Translations under genes and position numbers: made by a program
Notes under the pieces: generated by a model
What the model was told of the DNA's origin: nothing
Seen by the model: the letters and a program-made list of their open reading frames with translations, nothing else
The model's database searches: none
Assembly: GCF_007990265.1 (NCBI RefSeq)
Contig: NZ_BJWH01000030.1
Location: 1 to 40,567 of the forward strand
From: Cellulomonas terrae
GTDB taxonomy: Bacteria > Actinomycetota > Actinomycetes > Actinomycetales > Cellulomonadaceae
Direction: 5' to 3'
Length of the DNA stretch: 40,567 bases
Shown: positions 31,324 through 37,998 of the stretch, piece after piece
How the letters are laid out: each line of letters opens with the position of its first letter
Numbering within the stretch: position 1 is the stretch's first letter

Positions 31324-32235
31324 CTACAGCGCCTGGAGTCGCGGCAGGTGGTCGACCAGACCCTCCAGCACCGACTCGTCGCCCGCGTAGATCCCGTCGG
31401 TGCGCGGCCAGTGGACCACCACGTCGGTGAACCCGAGCGCCGCCGCCCGCTCGATACCCTCCGTCACCACGGCGAGCGACGTCATCGAGAAGATCGGCGC
31501 ACCGTCCAGGCTCAGGTACCGCCGCAGCGCGGGCTGCCCCTCCGGGCGGTGCTCGGCCTCGATCGCGTCGACCTGCTCGAGCATCGTCGCGAGCCCCGTC
31601 CACCACTGCTCCTGCGCGGCACCGGGGTCGTCGGGCACGTCCTCGGTCGCGTACGCGGGGCCGTAGGTGGCCCACCCCTGCCCGTACCGCGCGGCGAGCG
31701 CCATCGTCCGCGGACCGTTGGCGGCGACGACGAACGGGGTCCGCGGCTGCGCGATCGTGCCGGGGATCATCCGCGCCTCGTCGGCCCGGTAGAACGTGCC
31801 CTGGTGCGACGTGACCGGGTGCGTCAGGAGCTCGTCGAGCAGCCCGACGAACTCCTCGAACCGCCGGGTCCGCTCGCCCCGGCTCGGCGGGTCCCCCAGG
31901 ACGGAGGCGTCGAACCCCTCGCCGCCGGCGCCGACCCCGAGCACGAACCGGCCGTTGCTGACGTCGTCGAGCCCCAGCACGTCCTTCGCGAACGGGACCG
32001 GGTGCCGGAAGTTCGGCGACGCGACCCACGTCCCGAGCCCGATCCGCTCGGTCACGGCAGCCGCCGCGGCGAGCAGCGGGACGGTCGCGAACCACGGCTG
32101 GTCGACGAGCGTCCGCCACGCGAGGTGGTCGTAGGTCCAGGCGTGGTCGAACCCCCACTCCTCGACCTGCTCCCACCTGCGACGAGCGAGCTTCCACCGC
32201 TCCTGCGGCAACAACGCGATCCCGACAGCCACCAT
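31324..32235 (-). CDS. LLM-class F420/FMN-dependent oxidoreductase
   Basis: 303 aa. The luciferase-like fold is indicated by VEEWGFDHAWTYDHLAW, the WVASPNFRHPVPFAKDVLGLDDVSNGR stretch (split strands and helix), FVLGVGAGGEGFDA, and TPFVVAANGPRTMALAARYGQGWATYG. Actinobacterial members commonly use F420 or FMN; the cofactor and substrate cannot be assigned here. The ATG at 32235 follows TAGGGT by 6 nt (leaderless). Intergenic repeats lie on both sides. Confidence 0.88.
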   Translation of the reverse strand: MVAVGIALLPQERWKLARRRWEQVEEWGFDHAWTYDHLAWRTLVDQPWFATVPLLAAAAAVTERIGLGTWVASPNFRHPVPFAKDVLGLDDVSNGRFVLGVGAGGEGFDASVLGDPPSRGERTRRFEEFVGLLDELLTHPVTSHQGTFYRADEARMIPGTIAQPRTPFVVAANGPRTMALAARYGQGWATYGPAYATEDVPDDPGAAQEQWWTGLATMLEQVDAIEAEHRPEGQPALRRYLSLDGAPIFSMTSLAVVTEGIERAAALGFTDVVVHWPRTDGIYAGDESVLEGLVDHLPRLQAL

Positions 32236-32241
32236 GCGCCG

Positions 32242-32247
32242 ACCCTA
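32242..32247 (-). promoter_or_regulatory. Candidate -10 TAGGGT of the leaderless LLM gene
   Basis: TAGGGT on the minus strand is followed by 6 nt and the ATG at 32235. Confidence 0.5.
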
Positions 32248-32265
32248 TGCGCCCCTCCCCGACAC

Positions 32266-32343
32266 CGTCCGCACTCGCGCGGCCCGGGCCCTACGGAACG
32301 CGAACGTCCGCACTCGAGCGGGCCGGAGCCCTACGGAACGCGG
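32266..32343. repeat. Two tandem copies of a 39-bp intergenic repeat
   Basis: Copies at 32266-32304 and 32305-32343 share CGTCCGCACTCG at the start and CCCTACGGAACGCG near the end, with a few differences in the middle. It lies upstream of the LLM gene and downstream of the CDF gene. CCCTACGGAA occurs again at 34677-34686, and the CGTCCGCAC core at 31261. No coding potential. Confidence 0.6.
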
Positions 32344-32373
32344 ACGCTGCGGCAGACCGCTCGAGCGACCCGG

Positions 32374-33285
32374 TCAGGCGTGGGCGTGGTGCTCGCTGCC
32401 GGTGGTCGACGGTGGTTCCAGCTGGAACGTGCAGTGGTCGACGTCGAAGTGGCCCGCCAGGCACCGCCGCAGGTCGTCGAGCACCCGCCCGGCCTCGCCG
32501 CGGGACAGCAGGTCGTCGGGCACCTCGACGTGCGCGGACAGCACGGGGACGCCCGACGTGATGGTCCACGCGTGCAGGTCGTGCACGCCGAGGACCCCGG
32601 GCACGCCGCAGATGTGCGCCCGGATCGCGTCGAGGTCCACGCCGCGCGGGGTGGCCTCCAGGAGGACCGTCCCGACCTCGCGCAGCAGGGCCACCGCGCG
32701 CGGCACGATCATCAGGCCGATGAGCACCGACGCGATGCCGTCGGCGCGCAGGTACCCGGTGGCCATCACGACGAGGGCGGCGGCGACGACGGCCACGGAG
32801 CCGAGCAGGTCACCGAGCACCTCGAGGTAGGCGCCACGCACGGTCAGCGACTCCTCCTGCCCGCGGCGCAGGAGCACGAGCCCGACCGCGTTGGCGGCGA
32901 GCCCGACGACGGCGACGGCGAGCATCAGCCCCGCCTCCACCTCCCCCGGCGTGACGATCCGCGCGACCCCGCCGACGACCACCCCGACGCCCACGACCCC
33001 GACGACCAGGCCGTTCACCAGCGCCGCGAGGATCTCGGCTCGCTGCCACCCGAAGGTGCGCGCGGCGGTCGCGGGCCGGGCGGCGAGCGCGGTGGCACCC
33101 AGCGCGAGGCCGACCCCGGCGGCGTCGGTGAGCATGTGCCCTGCGTCGGCGATCAGCGCGAACGAGCCGGAGACGAGCCCGCCGACGACCTCGACGACGA
33201 GGACGGCGAGCGTGAGGACGAGGACCGCGACGAGCCGGCCGCGATGGGCCTGCGCGGCGGTGGGGTGGGCGTGGTCGTGACCCAC
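32374..33285 (-). CDS. Cation diffusion facilitator (CDF) heavy-metal transporter
   Basis: 303 aa. A His-rich N-terminus (GHDHAHP) precedes six transmembrane helices and a cytosolic C-terminal domain ending in HHAHA. The metal site in helix 2 is intact (ADAGHMLTDA; D47, H50, D54). In helix 5 the usual HxxxD is ExxxD (E155, D159, in YLEVLGD). It should export Zn2+ or a similar divalent ion in exchange for protons. The GTG start at 33285 is followed upstream by the metallopeptidase gene, 4 nt away, so the two are co-transcribed. Confidence 0.9.
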   Translation of the reverse strand: MGHDHAHPTAAQAHRGRLVAVLVLTLAVLVVEVVGGLVSGSFALIADAGHMLTDAAGVGLALGATALAARPATAARTFGWQRAEILAALVNGLVVGVVGVGVVVGGVARIVTPGEVEAGLMLAVAVVGLAANAVGLVLLRRGQEESLTVRGAYLEVLGDLLGSVAVVAAALVVMATGYLRADGIASVLIGLMIVPRAVALLREVGTVLLEATPRGVDLDAIRAHICGVPGVLGVHDLHAWTITSGVPVLSAHVEVPDDLLSRGEAGRVLDDLRRCLAGHFDVDHCTFQLEPPSTTGSEHHAHA

Positions 33286-33289
33286 CGGC

Positions 33290-33643
33290 TCAGTCCCAGC
33301 CCAGCTCGTGCAGCCGCTCGTCGTCGATGCCGAAGTGGTGCGCGATCTCGTGCACGACCGTGACGGCGACCTCCTCCACGACGTCCTCGCGGGTGTCGCA
33401 GACGGCGAGCGTCGGGAGCCGGAAGATCGTGATCCGGTCGGGCAGCGACCCCGCGGCCCAGAACTCGCCGCGCTCGGTCAGCGGGGTGCCCTCGTACAGG
33501 CCCAGCAGCTCGACCTCCCCCTCGGGCGGCGCGTCCTCGACGAGCACGACCACGTTGTCCATCATCGCGGCGAGCTCGTCGGGGATCTCGTCGAGCGCGT
33601 CGCGGACCGCGTCCTCGAACTCCGCGGGGGACATGTCGACCAT
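33290..33643 (-). CDS. Zincin-like metallopeptidase family protein
   Basis: 117 aa. HEIAHHFG places the zinc motif HExxH at 98-102, and the third ligand region is IDDERLHELGW. The rest (MSPAEFEDAVRDALDEIPDELAAMMDNV) matches the small minimal-gluzincin family found across actinobacteria. The target is unknown. The ATG at 33643 is chosen over ATG 33634 because a CAGGAT hexamer lies 6 nt upstream and no ribosome binding site serves either. Same strand as and 4 nt from the CDF gene. Confidence 0.85.
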   Translation of the reverse strand: MVDMSPAEFEDAVRDALDEIPDELAAMMDNVVVLVEDAPPEGEVELLGLYEGTPLTERGEFWAAGSLPDRITIFRLPTLAVCDTREDVVEEVAVTVVHEIAHHFGIDDERLHELGWD

Positions 33644-33706
33644 GGGTCCATCCTGCCTGCTCAGCCGGACGGGCAGCGGGGTGACGACCGCCACGCCCGA
33701 TCGACT

Positions 33707-33735
33707 TTGGAGTTCCGGCCGATCCCCCGTATGCT
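33707..33735 (+). promoter_or_regulatory. Promoter of the tRNA-Glu/Asp/Phe cluster
   Basis: TTGGAG (33707-33712), a 17-bp spacer and TATGCT (33730-33735) form the best -35/-10 pair in the gap. Transcription would start about 36 nt before tRNA-Glu. Confidence 0.5.
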
Positions 33736-33777
33736 CGTCACCGGTCATCCGGCGCCTCGACGTCAGGGGTTGGACAT

Positions 33778-33850
33778 GCCCCCATCGTCTAGCGGCCTAG
33801 GACCCCGCCCTTTCACGGCGGTAGCACGGGTTCGAATCCCGTTGGGGGTA
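33778..33850 (+). tRNA. tRNA-Glu (anticodon TTC)
   Basis: The acceptor pairs GCCCCCA with TGGGGGT, first pair G-T. The anticodon stem CCGCC/GGCGG encloses CT-TTC-AC with the anticodon at 33812-33814. The T arm is CGGG-TTCGAAT-CCCG. The discriminator is A at 33850; CCA is not encoded. Confidence 0.95.
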
Positions 33851-33864
33851 CGAGCAGTACAGCA

Positions 33865-33876
33865 GCAAGGCCTTGC
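33865..33876 (+). other. 12-bp palindrome in the tRNA-Glu/tRNA-Asp spacer
   Basis: GCAAGGCCTTGC is perfectly symmetric in the 36-nt spacer. It could fold in the precursor and guide processing. Confidence 0.3.
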
Positions 33877-33886
33877 AGCAGTTCAA

Positions 33887-33960
33887 GGCCCCGTAGCGCA
33901 GTTGGTTAGCGCGCCGCCCTGTCACGGCGGAGGTCGCGGGTTCAAGTCCCGTCGGGGTCG
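33887..33960 (+). tRNA. tRNA-Asp (anticodon GTC)
   Basis: The acceptor pairs GGCCCCG with CGGGGTC. The anticodon loop CT-GTC-AC has the anticodon at 33921-33923. The T loop is TTCAAGT and the discriminator is G at 33960. Confidence 0.96.
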
Positions 33961-34011
33961 CTCGATCCGCCCGGTCATCCTGTTCTCAGGAACCCGGGCG
34001 TCGTCGGTTAC

Positions 34012-34084
34012 GGCCACTTAGCTCAGTTGGTAGAGCGTTCGACTGAAAATCGAAAGGTCGGCAGTTCGACCCTGCCAGTGGCCA
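34012..34084 (+). tRNA. tRNA-Phe (anticodon GAA)
   Basis: The acceptor pairs GGCCACT with AGTGGCC perfectly. The anticodon stem TTCGA/TCGAA encloses CT-GAA-AA with the anticodon at 34045-34047. The T loop is TTCGACC and the discriminator is A at 34084. Confidence 0.96.
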
Positions 34085-34090
34085 CAGCAG

Positions 34091-34122
34091 AAGCCCCGCC
34101 CGGACCACCCGGAGCGGGGCTT
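34091..34122 (+). terminator. Terminator of the tRNA cluster
   Basis: AAGCCCCGC (34091-34099) pairs perfectly with GCGGGGCTT (34114-34122), 7 nt after tRNA-Phe. The tail TTCGTCGTCT is only weakly T-rich. Confidence 0.65.
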
Positions 34123-34200
34123 CGTCGTCTGCGCGGCAACCTCGCCACCAGCACTTCTGCTCCTAGGCTGGGCGCACCGCACGCCGTACGAGGAGGACCC

Positions 34201-34641
34201 ATGGCCAGCACCCCCGGTTCCGATCGACCCCGCAGCTTCTTCGACCGGCTGACCGAGCCGTTCACCGACCGTGCGCGCGAGAAGTTCGAGCAGGCCGAGG
34301 ACCACGTCCGTGAGGCCATCCAGCACGAGATCGACGCCGTCGCACGCAGCGTGCGCACCCGGGCGATCGAGGTCCGCCCGTCGGCCATCGGGTTCGCCAC
34401 CGCCGCGCTCCTCACCTTCTTCGGTCTCGCGCTCCTGGTCACCGCCGGCGTGCTGGGCCTGTCCCACGCCGTCGACCCCTGGCTCGCCGCGCTGATCATC
34501 GGTGTCGCGCTCCTGCTCGTCGGCGCCGGCGTCGCCGCGTGGGCCAAGAAGCACCTGCCCCCCGCCCCGTCGGTGTCCGTGGTCCGGATCCACGAGCCGG
34601 TCCACCCCGCAGAGGAGCAGGTCCACCCCTGGGCCGACTGA
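34201..34641 (+). CDS. Membrane protein of the Holin-X/DUF3618 trio
   Basis: 146 aa. An N-terminal amphipathic, charged region (about 1-65) precedes two transmembrane helices: IGFATAALLTFFGLALLVTAGVLGL and PWLAALIIGVALLLVGAGVAAW. The tail carries HEPVHPAEEQVHPWAD. Two helices after a charged coil is the pattern of actinobacterial proteins encoded with Holin-X genes. GAGGAGGA lies 4 nt before the ATG. It is 67 nt before the Holin-X gene and probably in the same operon. Confidence 0.75.
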   Translation: MASTPGSDRPRSFFDRLTEPFTDRAREKFEQAEDHVREAIQHEIDAVARSVRTRAIEVRPSAIGFATAALLTFFGLALLVTAGVLGLSHAVDPWLAALIIGVALLLVGAGVAAWAKKHLPPAPSVSVVRIHEPVHPAEEQVHPWAD

Positions 34642-34708
34642 GTCGCGGGCGGGATCGCCGACCAGCAGACTGAGTGCCCTACGGAAGTGCAGACGAGAGG
34701 CCGTACCC

Positions 34709-35119
34709 ATGACCACGCAGTCGGGACTGCCGGGCGACGAGAAGTCGCTCGGGCAGCTGGTGTCGGAGCTCAGTGAGCAGGGAGCGCGGCTGGTCCGCGC
34801 CGAGATCGACCTGGCCAAGGCGGAGATCACCGGACGGGCGCAGCAGCTGGGCGTCGGAGCAGGGCTCATCGTGGCCGGCGCCGTGCTGGCGCTCTACCTG
34901 CTGGCCGCGGGGATCGCGACGACGATCATCGTGCTGGACCTCTGGCTGGACCTGTGGCTGGCCGCGCTCATCGTCTGCGCGTTCCTGCTGCTCGTCATCG
35001 TGGTCCTGGTGCTCGTCGGCATCAACCGCGTGAAGGCGGGTTCACCACCCACACCGGCGAAGGCGATCGAGAACGTCCAGAACGACATCGCGACACTCAA
35101 GGCGGGGTTCAGCGCATGA
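34709..35119 (+). CDS. Phage_holin_3_6 (actinobacterial Holin-X) family protein
   Basis: 136 aa. LGQLVSELSEQGARLVRAEIDLAKAEITGRAQQ is the family's N-terminal amphipathic helix, followed by two transmembrane segments (VGAGLIVAGAVLALYLLAAGIAT and LAALIVCAFLLLVIVVLVLVG) and a short tail. Despite the name the family is chromosomal and there is no prophage here. An envelope role is inferred. Its stop overlaps the next gene (ATGA). Confidence 0.88.
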   Translation: MTTQSGLPGDEKSLGQLVSELSEQGARLVRAEIDLAKAEITGRAQQLGVGAGLIVAGAVLALYLLAAGIATTIIVLDLWLDLWLAALIVCAFLLLVIVVLVLVGINRVKAGSPPTPAKAIENVQNDIATLKAGFSA

Positions 35120-35433
35120 GCGACGAGTCGGTCCAGAAGCCTGCGAGCACGCAGAAGCCTTTCAGCACCCCCGAGATGGTCGCCCTGGAGGCCGAGCTCG
35201 CGGTGACCCGAGCACAGCTCGCGTCGACCATCGACGAGCTGGTGGCCCGCCTGGACCCGCGCGCCCAGGCCGGCCGGGCCGTGGAGTCAGGCCGTCAGAT
35301 CTGGCTGGACGCGACCAGCAGCGACGCTCCGCCGGACGCCCGCAAGAAGGCTCTCGCGGTGCTGGGCGGCGCGGTGGCGGGAGTCGCGGCGGTCCTGGCC
35401 ATCGTGGTCGCCGCGGGTCGCCGCAGGGGCTGA
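35116..35433 (+). CDS. DUF3618 family protein
   Basis: 105 aa. VALEAELAVTRAQLASTIDELVARLDPRAQAGRAVES is the DUF3618 signature (a charged helical region with DPR). A single transmembrane helix follows (ALAVLGGAVAGVAAVLAIVVAAG), ending in RRRG. It is translationally coupled to the Holin-X gene. The stop codon lies inside the first copy of a perfect 22-bp tandem duplication. Confidence 0.85.
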   Translation: MSDESVQKPASTQKPFSTPEMVALEAELAVTRAQLASTIDELVARLDPRAQAGRAVESGRQIWLDATSSDAPPDARKKALAVLGGAVAGVAAVLAIVVAAGRRRG

Positions 35434-35460
35434 GGAGCGTCGCCGCAGGGGCTGAGGAGC
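35417..35460. repeat. Perfect 22-bp tandem duplication across a stop codon
   Basis: The unit at 35417-35438 is repeated exactly at 35439-35460. The first copy holds the end of the DUF3618 gene and its TGA (35431-35433). The second copy is non-coding. The identity suggests a recent slippage event. Confidence 0.9.
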
Positions 35461-35464
35461 GGAA

Positions 35465-35485
35465 CGGCCCCCGAGGTCGGGGCCG
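35465..35485 (+). terminator. First of two tandem hairpins after the DUF3618 gene
   Basis: CGGCCCC (35465-35471) pairs with GGGGCCG (35479-35485) around 7 nt. Confidence 0.5.
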
Positions 35486-35497
35486 GGAGGACGGAGA

Positions 35498-35531
35498 ACT
35501 GCGAGGGTCGCGTCGTCGCGACCCTCGCAGT
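35498..35531 (+). terminator. 15-bp perfect hairpin terminator after the DUF3618 gene
   Basis: Bases 35498-35512 pair perfectly with 35517-35531 around a TCGT loop. Strong, but without a T tract; may serve both strands between the trio and bldC. Confidence 0.65.
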
Positions 35532-35604
35532 CCTGTGAGCGGCCCGTGGAGGAGATCAGTCTGTGGAGGCAGGCAGGGCGCACAGGGCGCTCGACGGCCT
35601 GAGA

Positions 35605-35626
35605 CCCGTCGATCGTCGTCGACGGG
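35605..35626 (-). terminator. Hairpin downstream of bldC
   Basis: CCCGTCGA and TCGACGGG form 8 perfect pairs around 6 nt, 22 nt after the bldC stop. Confidence 0.45.
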
Positions 35627-35647
35627 CTCGGCCGGGGGTGCGGTCGC

Positions 35648-35857
35648 TCAGCCTTCCGACGGGCGCTGCTGCGGAACACCGTTCAGCAGGTCGCGCACCT
35701 CGGACTCGCGGTAACGCCGGTGACCACCGAGGGTGCGGATCGACGACAGCTTTCCGGCCTTGGCCCACCGGGTGACGGTCTTCGGGTCGACCCGGAACAG
35801 AGTCGCGACCTCGGAGGGCGTGAGCAGTGCTTCGGTCTCTACGGGGTGTGCGTTCAT
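35648..35857 (-). CDS. bldC: BldC-like MerR-family HTH developmental regulator
   Basis: 69 aa, matching the size of Streptomyces BldC. LLTPSEVATLFRVDPKTVTRWAKAG is the MerR-type helix-turn-helix (about 11-35), followed by the wing LSSIRTLGGHRRYRESEV. The protein has no effector domain. BldC binds cooperatively to tandem DNA repeats and delays development in Streptomyces; the role in a non-sporulating relative is unknown. AGGAGG lies 6 nt before the ATG. The leader is unusually long and a GGAAT-N18-GTT site lies 156 nt upstream. Confidence 0.93.
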   Translation of the reverse strand: MNAHPVETEALLTPSEVATLFRVDPKTVTRWAKAGKLSSIRTLGGHRRYRESEVRDLLNGVPQQRPSEG

Positions 35858-36012
35858 CAGCTGCCTCCTGGCAAGCGTGCGGCCCGCGGTGCCGACAGGT
35901 CGGCGCCCGGCCAGTTCAGGTGCGGGTGGTGCAGGTCCAACTGTGTGAAACGTTCTCGAGATGGCGAGCGTACGTCGTCGATGCCCAAACCATGACATCG
36001 CCCTCTAGCATG

Positions 36013-36038
36013 AACGAAAGCCGCAGACAGCGCATTCC
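36013..36038 (-). promoter_or_regulatory. Candidate SigR/SigH-type promoter GGAAT-N18-GTT toward bldC
   Basis: On the minus strand GGAAT (complement of 36034-36038) and GTT (36013-36015) are exactly 18 nt apart. This is the thiol-oxidative-stress sigma pattern known from Streptomyces SigR and mycobacterial SigH. It gives a leader of about 150 nt before bldC. Confidence 0.5.
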
Positions 36039-36253
36039 AGGACACGTTCCCGTAACAAACCTACACAGGTCTCTCATGGAACTCTCATACCGCCCCACTC
36101 TGCGGCCACAGCACCACCCTAAACCCGACCAATCGGTCATACACACCGACGCGCGCACCCGTCCACGCAGGATTGGACGGCCGACCTGTCCCTGTCCTCC
36201 CGGGACGGCGCCGGACGGCGCGACGTGACGCGTATCGCCCGCGGCGAGTGGTC

Positions 36254-36279
36254 GGAATAGCGAACGAGCATGTACCGTT
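36254..36279 (+). promoter_or_regulatory. Candidate SigR/SigH-type promoter GGAAT-N18-GTT toward DUF3073
   Basis: GGAAT (36254-36258) and GTT (36277-36279) are exactly 18 nt apart. The leader to the ATG at 36366 is about 80 nt. Confidence 0.5.
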
Positions 36280-36365
36280 GCCCCTCGAAGAGACGATTCA
36301 GCACCCCGGGGCCGCACGTGTCAGCACGGAGCCGCCCCGCATCCACGTAAGAGGGGGTCGATGCC

Positions 36366-36578
36366 ATGGGGCGCGGCCGTCAGAAGGCTAAGCAGACGAA
36401 GGTGGCCCGGGAGCTGAAGTACTTCAGCCCGGAGACCAACTACCGAGCTCTCGAGCAGGAGCTCACGTCGCACGGCCACAACGATGTCGTCACCGACAAC
36501 CGCCCTCGCGCGGCTGTGGAGACGGACACTGACGACGACAGCGACGACTACCGCCGCTGGTCCGACGACGACCGCTGA
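36366..36578 (+). CDS. DUF3073 family protein
   Basis: 70 aa. MGRGRQKAKQTKVARELKYFSPETNYRALEQEL is split over the family signature: a basic start, then YFSPxTNYxxLExEL. A very acidic tail (TDTDDDSDD, then DDDR) ends the protein. Small, soluble, restricted to actinobacteria; function unknown. AGAGGGGG lies about 8 nt upstream; ATG 36361 is out of frame. Location next to purM and divergent from bldC is typical. Confidence 0.9.
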   Translation: MGRGRQKAKQTKVARELKYFSPETNYRALEQELTSHGHNDVVTDNRPRAAVETDTDDDSDDYRRWSDDDR

Positions 36579-36597
36579 CCCGGTCGTCACCCATCTC

Positions 36598-36815
36598 GTG
36601 CACGTCGCGGGATCGCCGAGCGAGACGGCGGCAGCTCAGCTGTCGCTCGTCTCGGACGTCGCTCTCCGGGCCTGGACCCTCGTGGCCGTCCTGCTGCGCT
36701 GGGGTACCAGGTCACGTCTCACCCGGACGTGCGCCGCAAGTGCCTGAGCTGGGGCTGGTGGCTCTCGGCGGTCAGCGTCGGGCTCGCGGTCGAGCGCGCG
36801 GCTCAGGTCCGCTAG
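36598..36815 (+). pseudogene. Probable frameshifted small membrane-protein gene after DUF3073
   Basis: Two frames joined at the G run 36701-36704 give a coding-like product of about 72 residues. From GTG 36598: VHVAGSPSETAAAQLSLV, then LRAWTLVAVLLRWG. In the next frame: YQVTSHPDVRRKCLSWGW, then WLSAVSVGLAVERAAQVR and a stop at 36815. Nearly all third positions are G or C while second positions are mixed, as in real genes here. One added G would restore a single frame. No start signal is clear and I do not recognise the family. Confidence 0.35.
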
Positions 36816-36876
36816 ACGACGGCACCTAGACGACGACAGGCACCGCGGTCGACCAGCGCGAGCCCCCCGGACAGGG

Positions 36877-37998
36877 TCACGCCCGGTAGGCACCGCTGAC
36901 CTGGACGGCTCCCCCGTGGACGCCCTTGGTCCCCGCGACGAAGCCGGGAGCGCCGACGACGTCGGTGGTCGGGTCGGTGTGCCGCACCGTGCCCAGCTCC
37001 CAGGCCGGCAGGCCGAGCTCGGTGGCGTGCGCGAGGACTCCGTCCACGGCGTCGGCGGCGACGATCGCGACCATGCCGACACCCAGGTTCAGGGTGCCCT
37101 CGAGGTCCGTCCACGGCACCTGCCCGAGACGCTGCACCAGCGAGAAGATCGGCGGGAGCGTCCAGCCACCGCGGTCGATGTCCGCGACCAGGCCCTGCGG
37201 CAGGACGCGCGCGACGTTGGACGCGAGCCCGCCGCCGGTGACGTGGCTGTACGCGTGCAGACCGGCGACGCCCGCGCGCTCCGCCAGGGCGAGGCAGTCG
37301 GAGGCGTAGACGCGGGTGGGCTCGAGGAGCTCCTCACCGAGCGTGCGGCCGAGCTCGTCGACGTGGCGGTCGAGCGACCAGCCGGCCACCGACACGACCT
37401 TGCGGACCAGCGAGTAGCCGTTGGAGTGCAGGCCGCTCGACCCCAGCGCGAGCAGGACGTCGCCCGCGCGCACGCGCTCCGGGCCGAGCAGGCTGTCAGC
37501 CTCGACGACGCCCGTCGCGGCACCGGCCACGTCGTACTCGTCGGGACCCAGCAGCCCGGGGTGCTCCGCGGTCTCGCCACCGACGAGCGCCGTCCCGGCC
37601 ACCGCGCAGGCCGCGGCGATGCCCCGCACGATGCCGGCGATGCGCTCGGGCACCACCCGGCCGCACGCGATGTAGTCGGTCATGAACAAGGGCTTGGCCC
37701 CGACCACGACGATGTCGTCGACGACCATGCCCACCAGGTCGAACCCGATGGTGTCGTGGAGGTCGAGGGCCTGCGCGATCGCGACCTTGGTGCCGACGCC
37801 GTCGGTCGAGGTGGCCAGCAGCGGCTTGCGGTAGCCCAGCAGCGCGCTGGCGTCGTAGAGCCCTGCGAACCCGCCGACCCCCCCGAGCACCTGCGGCCCG
37901 TGCGTCGCGCGGACGGCGTCCTTCATCAGCTCGACGGCCTTGTCACCGGCCTCGGTGTCGACACCGGCGGTGGCGTAGGTGACCTGCTCGCCGCTCAC
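36877..37998 (-). CDS. purM: Phosphoribosylformylglycinamidine cyclo-ligase (AIR synthetase)
   Basis: 373 aa. Family blocks: YATAGVDTEAGDKAVELMK, LLATSTDGVGTKVAIA (phosphate/ATP binding), FDLVGMVVDDIVVVGAKPLFMTDYI, GTALVGGETAEHPGL, GSSGLHSNGYSLVR and SHVTGGGLASNVARVLP. It forms aminoimidazole ribonucleotide from FGAM with ATP, the fifth step of purine synthesis. The GTG start lies in the purF stop (GTGA), so the two are coupled. Confidence 0.97.
   Translation of the reverse strand: MSGEQVTYATAGVDTEAGDKAVELMKDAVRATHGPQVLGGVGGFAGLYDASALLGYRKPLLATSTDGVGTKVAIAQALDLHDTIGFDLVGMVVDDIVVVGAKPLFMTDYIACGRVVPERIAGIVRGIAAACAVAGTALVGGETAEHPGLLGPDEYDVAGAATGVVEADSLLGPERVRAGDVLLALGSSGLHSNGYSLVRKVVSVAGWSLDRHVDELGRTLGEELLEPTRVYASDCLALAERAGVAGLHAYSHVTGGGLASNVARVLPQGLVADIDRGGWTLPPIFSLVQRLGQVPWTDLEGTLNLGVGMVAIVAADAVDGVLAHATELGLPAWELGTVRHTDPTTDVVGAPGFVAGTKGVHGGAVQVSGAYRA

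Larger units (their letters stand above)
35858..36365. other. 508-bp divergent intergenic region between bldC and the DUF3073 gene
   Basis: No gene is supported. It is clearly AT-richer than its surroundings, consistent with a regulatory region. It contains two divergent SigR/SigH-type promoter candidates (36013-36038 minus, 36254-36279 plus) and long leaders on both sides. Confidence 0.6.

Noticed and set aside
32266..32343. CRISPR-like repeat array
   Set aside because: Only two directly adjoining 39-bp copies without spacers, and no cas genes.
33778..34084. tRNA cluster as an integration (att) site
   Set aside because: No integrase and no repeated tRNA 3' end in the window; the downstream genes look native.
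34201..35433. Holin-type genes as a sign of a prophage
   Set aside because: The Holin-X and DUF3618 families are chromosomal in actinobacteria, and no integrase, terminase, capsid or lysis gene is present.
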